Below are positions 1-7,877 of a DNA stretch of 64,000 nucleotides, piece by piece. The notes under the pieces are model-generated. The model ran no database searches. It saw only the letters and a list, made by a program, of their open reading frames with translations, and had not been told where the DNA came from. Position 1 is the stretch's first letter. Each line of letters opens with the position of its first letter. Origin of the DNA: an uncultured delta proteobacterium (GTDB lineage Bacteria > Myxococcota_A > Polyangia > Polyangiales > Polyangiaceae); assembly GCA_903892415.1 (NCBI GenBank), contig CAITIQ010000057.1, forward strand, positions 18,757-82,756. Direction: 5' to 3'. Both the position numbers and the translations under genes were made by a program.

Positions 1-834
1 GAAGCCGTAGAAGTATGTGAGCACGCCTGTGACGGCCTTGAACGTGGTGCCGTCTTCCAGCACAGGCCCGTCTTGCTGGAGGTCGAACAGTTCGTTCGAG
101 AGAGCTATCGAATCGTCTGCTGCCACGGTGCCCATGTCGATCGTTGCCGTGTACCTGCCCTTGGAGCTGCTAGGCATTCCACGAACGCGCACGCCTTCGA
201 AACGAACCAGCATGCCGAGCCACTTTCGCGCGTTCTCATAGCCAAGAACCGGCTCCCAACGAGCGCTGCCGCCGTTCTGCCCAACGACCGTTAGTGGGCG
301 TAGCGACCCACCGTCGAAGCGCAAAGTCATCGTCCCGGTGACCTCGGGCAAGGTCTTGCACTCGCCAAACTTGCCAGCCACCGGCCCCAAAAACTCAAGA
401 AGATTTCCGCTGGTATCAACCACGTCCTCTTCGAACAGGCGCAAATCCGGTGGGGAGAAGGCAGGCGCGAAAACCGTGATCCCCGAGTAGGGCTGTATTT
501 CTTCGTCGGCGGTATAGAGATCCTCGATGTAGAGGTTGCCGAGCGCGCCTTCGCCGGTTTCGTCGAAGCGATCGATCGCGACAACAACCTGCCCTGTCAG
601 TTGCACCTGCCGCGGCCCTGGCGACTTGCAGTTGGCGCTCTCGGTGTCTTCCAGCGACAGCCAAGTCGGCTCTTGAACGACCTCGCGCAGTCTTGCACCG
701 TTTCCGAGCACGCTTGCGTCCGGCTCGGCTAGCGGGTCCCCAACCGAACCGTCGGAGGTGACATTGCAGCCCCAAAGGGCAAGACCAACCGCAACGAGGG
801 CGGAGCTGCGGAAGATGACGCGGCTACTGCACAT
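1..834 (-). CDS. Lipoprotein, 3' end cut by window edge
   Basis: The minus strand reads without a stop from an ATG at 834 to the left edge, giving 278 codons of an unfinished gene. The N-terminus is basic, then hydrophobic, and ends in the lipobox-like LWGC at residues 20-23, so I infer an exported lipoprotein. After an acidic linker the mature part is mixed beta-like sequence with no recognisable catalytic motif (for example QVVVAIDRFDETGEG). The next gene upstream is the sigma factor on the same strand, 54 bp away. Function unknown; the reading frame and lipoprotein nature are fairly secure. Confidence 0.75.
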   Translation of the reverse strand, partial: MCSSRVIFRSSALVAVGLALWGCNVTSDGSVGDPLAEPDASVLGNGARLREVVQEPTWLSLEDTESANCKSPGPRQVQLTGQVVVAIDRFDETGEGALGNLYIEDLYTADEEIQPYSGITVFAPAFSPPDLRLFEEDVVDTSGNLLEFLGPVAGKFGECKTLPEVTGTMTLRFDGGSLRPLTVVGQNGGSARWEPVLGYENARKWLGMLVRFEGVRVRGMPSSSKGRYTATIDMGTVAADDSIALSNELFDLQQDGPVLEDGTTFKAVTGVLTYFYGF

Positions 835-888
835 GCCAAACCACTAGCACAACCCGATGGCGGAGTGCCGCATCATCCGTTCGGGGCA

Positions 889-1503
889 TCAGGCAGCAGC
901 GGCCAGAAGGGACTCCAAGCGCGACTGGATCTTGTGCTTCTTGGAGTACACGGTCTTGACGCTGATGTTCATCCGCTCGGCGATCTGTTCCGGTTCCAGC
1001 CCCTCAGCAAAGTAGAGTTCAACGAACTGGCGATCTTTGGCCGAGAACTCGCGAAGTGCGGTGGCGACGAGTTCTGCGCGCTGTCGGCGTTCCACCAAGT
1101 CGTGGGGAGTGGGAAGTGAGCAACGGATGTCTTCTGCTTCAGCAAGAGGAGCGCGGTTGGGTTCGCGGCGGAGGCTGCGCAGATGATCGTAGGACGCGTT
1201 GATTGCCAGCAGGCCCAACCAAGAGCTGAAGCGGTTGCCTCGAGTCGGGTCGAAGCTACGAAGCTTGTGCATGTCGTTGGAGAGCAGCTGAAGCAAGAGT
1301 GTGGCGTAAATTTCGCCAATATCGTCCTGGCTCAGGACCGAACCGAAGCGACCCGTAACCTTCGTGATGCACCGGAAGATCAAACGATCGTAGCGAGCGT
1401 GAAAAGCTCTCCATCCAGCGTCGCTTCCACTGAGCAGACCTTCGATGAAGGCTGCGTCGTCTTGAGCTTCAACGGAAAGGGTCGTTACGCTCTCGTTCAT
1501 CAT
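889..1503 (-). CDS. ECF-like sigma-70 family RNA polymerase sigma factor
   Basis: This 204-residue protein is the size of an extracytoplasmic-function sigma factor. Region 2 spans about residues 34-115 and includes RFSSWLGLLAINASYDHLR, the -10 recognition helix. Region 4 spans about 148-198, with the helix-turn-helix EPEQIAERMNISVKTVYSKK that would bind the -35 element. Regions 3 and 1.1 are absent, as in this class. No anti-sigma factor is adjacent: downstream lies a lipoprotein, and upstream a divergent small membrane protein across a region with a tandem repeat. Its signal and regulon cannot be read from the sequence. Confidence 0.88.
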   Translation of the reverse strand: MMNESVTTLSVEAQDDAAFIEGLLSGSDAGWRAFHARYDRLIFRCITKVTGRFGSVLSQDDIGEIYATLLLQLLSNDMHKLRSFDPTRGNRFSSWLGLLAINASYDHLRSLRREPNRAPLAEAEDIRCSLPTPHDLVERRQRAELVATALREFSAKDRQFVELYFAEGLEPEQIAERMNISVKTVYSKKHKIQSRLESLLAAAA

Positions 1504-1574
1504 GAGAGCGCCTTAAGCATTGCGCGTGCCACGTATGTGGCACTATGATTTCAATGACTTGCGATTCTGTTGGT

Positions 1575-1612
1575 GTAACACCGTAACACCGTAACACCGT
1601 AACACCGTAACA
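1575..1612. repeat. 8-bp tandem repeat GTAACACC, 4.75 copies
   Basis: Four perfect copies of GTAACACC at 1575-1606 are followed by a six-base partial copy. They lie in the 160-bp region between the divergent sigma-factor start (1503) and the small membrane-protein start (1664). Such arrays can change copy number by slippage, and could also be iterated protein-binding sites. Neither role is shown by the sequence. Confidence 0.9.
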
Positions 1613-1663
1613 GTTGGCCACCTGGACGGACTCGGGAAGCGGTTGCAGTGGTACGGTTTGGAC

Positions 1664-2110
1664 ATGGCTCCCTTTCGCCGCATCGTTGCAAGCGGCCGTG
1701 CGCTGGCTGCGTTGGTGCTGGCATCGGCGTTGGTACGCATTCTCCTCCTGCGAGCGTTCCGTGCACGCACCGGCTTGCCGCTTTTCGTCGAGAATTACGC
1801 AGCGGATCGCTTGCCCGCCGTATCGCCTGCAGAGCGCCTCGAGATGAATGCGTTTTCGCGCTGCTTCGCTTGTGGGCGTTGTGACGACGGGGAGTCGGAG
1901 CGACAACGTGGATCGAAGGGCGAGTACCGCGGGGTGATGCAGTTCGTCCTGGCGTCCTCCCGCAACATGCCGGACCACGACGCCGCGGTTCGTGCGCTCG
2001 AGCATGTGCCCGAGCAGGTACTGTTGGAGAAGGAGGCGATCTGCCCAGCTCACGTGCCGATTTCGAGCCTTGCGCGCTTCGTTCGCGCGAAGGCAGCCGC
2101 GATGCGCTGA
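1664..2110 (+). CDS. Small membrane-anchored protein with CxxCxxC and CP cysteines
   Basis: Reading from ATG 1664 gives 148 residues; an in-frame TTG at 1643 would add seven. A hydrophobic segment at about residues 13-30 suggests an N-terminal membrane anchor. Cysteines 67, 70 and 73 (CFACGRC), with Cys127 followed by proline (ICPAH), form the C-x2-C-x2-C...C-P pattern that ligates a [4Fe-4S] cluster in alpha-helical ferredoxin domains such as those of HdrC and GlpC. The gap of about 54 residues before the fourth cysteine is unusually long, so an Fe-S cluster is only an inference. It ends 3 bp from the convergent phosphatase gene. Confidence 0.6.
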   Translation: MAPFRRIVASGRALAALVLASALVRILLLRAFRARTGLPLFVENYAADRLPAVSPAERLEMNAFSRCFACGRCDDGESERQRGSKGEYRGVMQFVLASSRNMPDHDAAVRALEHVPEQVLLEKEAICPAHVPISSLARFVRAKAAAMR

Positions 2111-2113
2111 GCG

Positions 2114-3820
2114 CTAAGGCAGGGTGCGACGCGCGACAATGAACGCGCGATCATCTTCGGAGAATTCGCTCCCCCGATACTCGTTCAACATCTCGGAAAG
2201 AGCCTCGACGCAACGGGTGACGGGAGCTGCGTTCTCACGCGAGTAGATGTCGCCGAAGCTCGAGCGAAGCAGGTCTTCACCGAGCATTTCATCCTTCGAG
2301 TTGCGCAACTCAGTCAGTCCATCCGTGTAGAGCAAGAGCGCGTCACCAAGATTGATCTGACTTCGGCTAGCGCGAAAGGTGCAAAGTCCGATACCGAGCG
2401 GCGGGTTCTCTGCGGCGTCCAACGTCCGGGTTGCACCGTGGCGGTTGAACAAGAACAGCGGCAGGTGCCCCGCGTTGACGTACTCCATCGTTCCGGTCGC
2501 TGGGTCGATGGCACAGAGAACCATGGTAACGAACGAGTCATCCGGCAGATAGCCGCACAGGTGGCGATTGAGCCGCTCCACGATCTCGGTCAGGCTCTGA
2601 ACGAAGTCCACCATCGTGCGAATCATGGTGTGAATCGAGAAGGTCACGAGCGCGGCCTGCAGACCCTTCCCGCACACGTCGGCGACGGTGCACAAGATAC
2701 GCCCATCTGCGAGTTGGACGATGTCGGCGTAGTCGCCACCAACCCAGCGACAGGGCTCGAACCCAACCGCGATCTCAAGCCCTGGGCGCGAAGGGAACTT
2801 GGGTACGAGAGCGAGTTGAATGATGCGAGCCATCTCCAGCTCGCGCTCGATTGCCGCGTGCTCCTGAGCATGGCGCCGCGCAAGCCATGCGCTCTCCGAC
2901 TGTTGGAATAGCTCGCCAGCCAACGACACCAGCGCCAACCAATCGGAGCGAGCAACGTGTGGCGGGAAGTTGCCGTAGAGCACGTCGGTCACGCCCTCGG
3001 AAATCGCGATCGGAACGGCGATCGTCGAGATCGGAGCGATCTCCGCGCTCATGGTGAGCTCGAGGTCGGTACCCGTCTGCGGCAGGTTGGAGCCGAGTAC
3101 GGCTTGTTTTGTCTCGACCACGCGCTTGAGCACCGAGCGAGACACGTAGGGCGCTTCTTCAGAGCTGCCCTCCGGCCGGCAGGGGCCTGCGAGTACGCGC
3201 GTGGGCTCGCCCTCGACGACGCGAGCGACTAGCGCCTGCGACCCGTGAAAGTCCGCCGAAACCAGCAGCTGACACAAGCACAATAGCCGCTCCGTTGGGT
3301 CCTCTATGCCCAACAAACGACGGCTGAAGCCCATCAAAGTACCGAGCTGAGTTGCAGAAACCTGCGGCGGCTCGATGTCCCGCAGCGTGCGCAACCAACT
3401 GGGAGCGGCCGTGCCGTCGAGCGTCTCCTCGAGCGACGGTCCGGCTCGCTTTGTGTCGGTGGGCCCGCCGGTCAGGAAGATCAGCCGATAGTCGCCGCAA
3501 TCGATGCGGTCCATCGGTCGCAACAAGTGCTCAGAAACGCGCTCCCCGTTGACCGTGGTGCCGTTGGTGCTCGCAAGATCACGAACCCACCAGCGACCAA
3601 AGGGGTCCAAGAAAATTTCGGCGTGCTTGCGGCTGACCGTGTCGTGGTCGAGATGAACGGCGACGCCCGGTGCACGGCCGATCACGTTGTGTTGGTCCAA
3701 CACGCGACGGGGGTGTGGAATGAGTACGCCGGCCTCATTCTCGAAAGAAACGTCCACGAAGGCGCGCGGGACAGAGTTGTCACGCCCGACACTTCGGAAC
3801 TCTTGAGTCGCACGCCGCAT
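2114..3820 (-). CDS. FHA-GAF-SpoIIE (PP2C-type) serine phosphatase
   Basis: This 568-residue cytoplasmic signalling protein has an N-terminal FHA domain with Gly48-Arg49, the SRKHAE block at about 63-68 and STNGT at 84-88, which binds phosphothreonine peptides. A GAF-like region follows at about 150-310. The C-terminal third is an RsbU/SpoIIE PP2C-type phosphatase with metal-site blocks WVGGDYADI, VADVCGKG, NAGHLPLF and YTDGLTE. Such proteins read out kinase phosphorylation and dephosphorylate a partner such as an anti-sigma antagonist. It lies 61 bp after the PQQ-propeller gene on the same strand, so co-transcription is plausible. No anti-sigma or STAS partner is adjacent. Confidence 0.9.
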   Translation of the reverse strand: MRRATQEFRSVGRDNSVPRAFVDVSFENEAGVLIPHPRRVLDQHNVIGRAPGVAVHLDHDTVSRKHAEIFLDPFGRWWVRDLASTNGTTVNGERVSEHLLRPMDRIDCGDYRLIFLTGGPTDTKRAGPSLEETLDGTAAPSWLRTLRDIEPPQVSATQLGTLMGFSRRLLGIEDPTERLLCLCQLLVSADFHGSQALVARVVEGEPTRVLAGPCRPEGSSEEAPYVSRSVLKRVVETKQAVLGSNLPQTGTDLELTMSAEIAPISTIAVPIAISEGVTDVLYGNFPPHVARSDWLALVSLAGELFQQSESAWLARRHAQEHAAIERELEMARIIQLALVPKFPSRPGLEIAVGFEPCRWVGGDYADIVQLADGRILCTVADVCGKGLQAALVTFSIHTMIRTMVDFVQSLTEIVERLNRHLCGYLPDDSFVTMVLCAIDPATGTMEYVNAGHLPLFLFNRHGATRTLDAAENPPLGIGLCTFRASRSQINLGDALLLYTDGLTELRNSKDEMLGEDLLRSSFGDIYSRENAAPVTRCVEALSEMLNEYRGSEFSEDDRAFIVARRTLP

Positions 3821-3881
3821 GCTGATTCGACGCTAGTCGGCCCCAGCGCCTACATCAAGCTTCGAGCCGTTCTTGTGCTCA

Positions 3882-6224
3882 TCATGCCGGGGACGTTCGT
3901 ACGAGACTCAGGCGAGCACCCGCCGAGAAGGCGGCAACATGCCCACTTTCTTCCGCTACGTACACGTCACAACGTTCGTCCACGCGCAGCAAGTCCGGTA
4001 CGAGGTCCACCGGGACTGTGCCAAGCAAAGCGCCATCCCGCGGTCGCACCACATGAACCGCGCCTTGGGGAACGAAAAGGGCGCCACTTCGAAGCACCGG
4101 TTCGAGACGCCGCGGACGGTCCCCTTCCACCCCGGTGGCAAAGACGTGCTGGTAGCGCAACTCGCCGGTTTCAGCGTCAATTGAGACAAATTCGCCAGAC
4201 TCGCCGTTGAGCGTAACAGCGTCGTCGAGCAGCAGCGGCGCTGCCATGCCGGCACAACCGTCACGTTCAAACAGCTTTTCTCCGGTTTTTCGGTCGAACG
4301 CCACCACCTGCGTACCGTGACGCCCGAGCAACGCGACGACGACCGAGTTGCGGGCGACGAGCGGCGGACCGATCGGGCGGGCGCCCTCACGAAACTCAAC
4401 GCTCCACTTATGGGCGCCGGACCAAGGATTGAGCTGACACAGCCGCGTACCCCCGAGGCCGACAAATGCGCCGTCCCCTGCGATCGCGAAAAGGGCATCG
4501 TCGGTGACGGAGGCCGCATGGGCGAATCGCAACTTGTCGCAGTGACGCCAAACGACCTCACCACTCACCGCGTCGATCGCCGTGAGCGCTTGCTCGGCGC
4601 TCGAGACGATCACCAAGCGTCCAGCGCGCCGCAGACGGAAGGCGCCTGCGCGTCGAGACGAATAGCGCCAAAGCACCTCCCCTGCGTCGAGGTCAACGCA
4701 TGAAAGGTCGCGCTTCCCCTCGCTGATCACGAGCATTCGTGGCAGGCCGGGACCGCTGACTACCGCGCCGGTGACCGGAGCGCCGACGCGCGGCGACAAG
4801 CGAAGACTCCGCTTGGTTTCGCCCGAATGAAGGTCGAGCAGCGTGAGTTCACCCTCCCCATCGAAGCGCGCGAGCCCAGCCGGGGTGAGCACGCTGACGC
4901 CCTTGGTGACTGGTTTGGTCCAGAGAATGACGCCCGAGTTGCGATCGATCGCTGATACTTCGCGAAGCGAGCCGACGATCAGCGACTCCCCGCACAAGAA
5001 GGTCGAACGCAGATCGATGGAGGGGACAGCCGCCGTCCACTTGGGCGCGAAGCGAATACGTCCCACCGGAGCCGCGACCCCCTTATTGGGCTCGCTTTCG
5101 CGCGCGTAAGCTCGATAGCTCTCGGGAGATTGGTTGATCACTCCATCGCTCGCGCGCACTTCGCGCGAGGTCTCCGAGAGCTCGCGAAGGAGAGCGCGGA
5201 ACTCGACGAGCCGCAGGTTGTGAGCTTGCGAGCGATCACTGCGAACCAGCGCACGTGCCAGGTTCCGGCCGAAGTCCACGACTGCGCGACCGAAAGCAAA
5301 GGCGTCCAACGAGGGAAACGTCCAGTGCTCTCCGCGAAGGTTGCTCGCCGACCCGAGGGTCAAGGCCAACTTGGTCTCACTGCCTTTGGCGGCGACTCTC
5401 AGTCCCAGCACAGCACCGCCGACCACCGTCTTCTTGTAGAGCGGCCTAGCTTGCGCAACGGCACGTGCAGCGTCGAGCGAAAGTCGGGCGAGCTGCTCAG
5501 CGACCAGGAACACGTGAACGTCGGCCAGTTCTTTGGTGTGATCGAAGGCACTGACGCGCAGCCTTCCCTTGACCAGCAAGCTGAGCAGTTCGGCGCGAAG
5601 AATCGTCGGAGCCTTGCCCTCCGAACCCAAGTTGCGGCTCGACGGCGGCGCGTCGCTCGGCGCGGTCGCTTGGGCTCGCAGCCAGAGCTCGGCCGAAAAC
5701 GCGAACGGCAGGTCTTCGGCAGACGCAACTTCGATCGCGCTCGGCTCGACCTCACGCACCTCGGACACCGTGCCATGCAGGCGCGCCAGCGCAGCCTCGA
5801 TCCGCTCGAGCTCACGCGGCTGGGCGCTCTCCGCGCGTTCACGCAACGCGCTGGCCATCGACTCGGCCAAGAGTGCGCTCTGACAGCGCCGCTCAAACAA
5901 ATGTACGTAGGGAACTGCGCCCCCGGAGTACAGGCTGACGAGGACGCAGCTGCCCGCACGTTCGAGCCCGATCTCACACGCCTCGTCAGCGATGCGAACT
6001 CGCACCGTGGCTTTACGGCGCGGCGACGAATCGAGCGACGCAAGGGCTAGGGCCAAATCACACAGGACGTTGGTACTGGGAAACCGAGAGTTCCTTCGTG
6101 GGCCTTCGTGGCCACGCAAGATTTTGGCGTGGTGTTCGGGAAACAGGGCGAAAAGCGCCTCGAGGCTCGAGGCTCCGTCCGTTACCCGCGGGAAGTGAGA
6201 CCGTGCTCCAATCTCGCCAATCAT
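3882..6224 (-). CDS. PQQ-type beta-propeller repeat protein
   Basis: The C-terminal half of this 780-residue protein carries repeated propeller blades of the PQQ/BamB type, seen as AIDRNSGVILW, DLDAGEVLWRY, AIDAVSGEVVWRH, AFDRKTGEKLFERD and SIDAETGELRYQ. The first 400 residues are helical and contain no recognised domain. No signal peptide is visible, so unlike BamB it is probably cytoplasmic. The family is structural or binding in role, and the absence of dehydrogenase motifs argues against a quinoprotein enzyme. The start at 6224 is 11 bp from the divergent membrane-protein start at 6236. Confidence 0.75.
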   Translation of the reverse strand: MIGEIGARSHFPRVTDGASSLEALFALFPEHHAKILRGHEGPRRNSRFPSTNVLCDLALALASLDSSPRRKATVRVRIADEACEIGLERAGSCVLVSLYSGGAVPYVHLFERRCQSALLAESMASALRERAESAQPRELERIEAALARLHGTVSEVREVEPSAIEVASAEDLPFAFSAELWLRAQATAPSDAPPSSRNLGSEGKAPTILRAELLSLLVKGRLRVSAFDHTKELADVHVFLVAEQLARLSLDAARAVAQARPLYKKTVVGGAVLGLRVAAKGSETKLALTLGSASNLRGEHWTFPSLDAFAFGRAVVDFGRNLARALVRSDRSQAHNLRLVEFRALLRELSETSREVRASDGVINQSPESYRAYARESEPNKGVAAPVGRIRFAPKWTAAVPSIDLRSTFLCGESLIVGSLREVSAIDRNSGVILWTKPVTKGVSVLTPAGLARFDGEGELTLLDLHSGETKRSLRLSPRVGAPVTGAVVSGPGLPRMLVISEGKRDLSCVDLDAGEVLWRYSSRRAGAFRLRRAGRLVIVSSAEQALTAIDAVSGEVVWRHCDKLRFAHAASVTDDALFAIAGDGAFVGLGGTRLCQLNPWSGAHKWSVEFREGARPIGPPLVARNSVVVALLGRHGTQVVAFDRKTGEKLFERDGCAGMAAPLLLDDAVTLNGESGEFVSIDAETGELRYQHVFATGVEGDRPRRLEPVLRSGALFVPQGAVHVVRPRDGALLGTVPVDLVPDLLRVDERCDVYVAEESGHVAAFSAGARLSLVRTSPA

Positions 6225-6235
6225 TTTCGGTCCTG

Positions 6236-7795
6236 ATGTTAGAGAGGCTTGCTCTGGGCACTAAGTTTTCGGATCGATTCGCCGTGGAGTGGACAAGCGA
6301 AGCCAACCCCGCTAGCCGCTGGCGACGCTTGGGTCCGGTGCTGGCGGCCGCAGTTGCGCTGAGTTTGTGGGCCTGCGTTTACGGCTTCACTGTCGACGAC
6401 GCGCTCATCTCCGCGCGCTACGCACATCATCTGGCGACCGGAGCTGGCTACGTCTTCAATCGTGGTGGTGAGCCTACTGATGGAGTCACTCCGCTCGGCT
6501 ACGCCCACTTGCTGGCGCTGTTCGCTGGAGAGAGCACGCTCGCGGCTTTCGCTGCAGCGAAGTTGCTTGGCCTGCTCGCGATGGCCGCCGCCTTTGGTCT
6601 AATCACCTCGCTGGTTTGGAGGCTACCCGGCAGCAACCTGCGTTTTGCGCCGCTCGCGCTGTGGCTTTTGTCTCCGCAAACGGCTGCGTGGGCTAGTTCA
6701 GGCATGGAGACGGGGCTTGTGACGCTGCTCGTAGCGTTAGGGCTGTGGTTGAAGTTTGGAGCGAGAACCAGAGTAGCGGATAGCGAGCCTTTCTCCCCTG
6801 CCCTGGTGCTCGGGATGGCAGCGGCTTGGCGGCCTGAGCTGATGCCGTGCGTGCTCCTTTTGGCGATGCCGCGTGCGCTCGACAGTCGAGCCGACGAGCA
6901 GGCGCAAGCCGATCTCCCTCGCGCCGACGATGCAGCGCGCCAGCTGCTTCATGCCTCTGGCAGAGCGCTTTTGACGATGCTGCCGTTTGTTTCGGTGTCG
7001 CTCTTCCGGGCCTACTTCTTCGCGACGCTCACCCCGCTGTCGGTGATCGCGAAGCGACCCGACGTGAGCCGCGGCTTTGCCTACGCTGGCGCGAGTTTGG
7101 TGCTGATCGGTGCAGTGCAGCTGCTCTCGCTGTGGACCGTCCAGCGCGGCTCCCGATTGGCTCGTTGGCTGTCCCTTGCTGTGTTTGCGCACGCCGTCGC
7201 GGTCACGCTAGCCGGTGGGGATTGGATGGCGCTCTCGCGCTTGTTTGTCCCAGCTCTTCCAGCGATGGTGGTAGCAGCTGCGCTCGTTGCCGCCGAGGCG
7301 CCACGCCTGGGTGTGCTGATTCGAAGCGCGTTGGCGCTGGCCGCGACGCTCTTTGCGTGGAACGCGGTGGGGTGGAACGTTGGGCGCGTTGGCGCTGACC
7401 GCATGGCGCTGATCGAAGCCGCTGCCCCGGTGCTCTCATCGAGCCAAACCATCGCTGCGGTAGATGTGGGTTGGCTAGGCGCCGCCGCGCCGCATGCAAC
7501 GATCGTTGACCTGGCTGGAGTTACCGACCCCGAGGTCGCTCGCCTTCCAGGAGCACACACCACCAAGAAGATCCCCGATGGCTTCCTGGTCGCACGCAGG
7601 GTGGACACCCTGGTGTTCAACCTGGAACCAGGAACCGCCGTAAGCGGCGACTGGGAAACCAGCCCGTTCGTTCACGGGGTCGAGCGCTATGTCGCCCTCG
7701 AGCCCGGGGTTGCGCAAGAGTTTGAGCCGGTCTTCCACTATGAACGGCGGCCTTCGTACGTCGTGCTGCGACGCAAACGCCCGCTCCCACGCTGA
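6236..7795 (+). CDS. Polytopic membrane protein, GT-C glycosyltransferase-like
   Basis: I place the start at ATG 6236, since the longer frame from 6098 would run over the divergent neighbour. The 519-residue product has many hydrophobic helices. An N-terminal luminal loop, FTVDDALISARYAHHLATG, is followed by GYVFNRGGEPTDGVTP. This 'DDA-I-RYA...GxVFN...GVT' signature is shared by a family of GT-C-like bacterial membrane proteins related to lipid-linked sugar transferases. The C-terminal 100 residues form a soluble region without membrane spans. Donor and acceptor cannot be inferred. An 82-bp gap separates it from the dynamin-like gene. Confidence 0.65.
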   Translation: MLERLALGTKFSDRFAVEWTSEANPASRWRRLGPVLAAAVALSLWACVYGFTVDDALISARYAHHLATGAGYVFNRGGEPTDGVTPLGYAHLLALFAGESTLAAFAAAKLLGLLAMAAAFGLITSLVWRLPGSNLRFAPLALWLLSPQTAAWASSGMETGLVTLLVALGLWLKFGARTRVADSEPFSPALVLGMAAAWRPELMPCVLLLAMPRALDSRADEQAQADLPRADDAARQLLHASGRALLTMLPFVSVSLFRAYFFATLTPLSVIAKRPDVSRGFAYAGASLVLIGAVQLLSLWTVQRGSRLARWLSLAVFAHAVAVTLAGGDWMALSRLFVPALPAMVVAAALVAAEAPRLGVLIRSALALAATLFAWNAVGWNVGRVGADRMALIEAAAPVLSSSQTIAAVDVGWLGAAAPHATIVDLAGVTDPEVARLPGAHTTKKIPDGFLVARRVDTLVFNLEPGTAVSGDWETSPFVHGVERYVALEPGVAQEFEPVFHYERRPSYVVLRRKRPLPR

Positions 7796-7877
7796 CCAAC
7801 TTGTACCGCGAAGGCTCCTCGGCTCTTATCGGCGAGTGCCTCCCCTATTCGAGAGCTTGTCGCGCATCGCCTCGCGT

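Noticed and set aside
1575..1612. Short repeat array as a CRISPR
   Set aside because: The unit is 8 bp with no spacers, so it is a simple tandem repeat.
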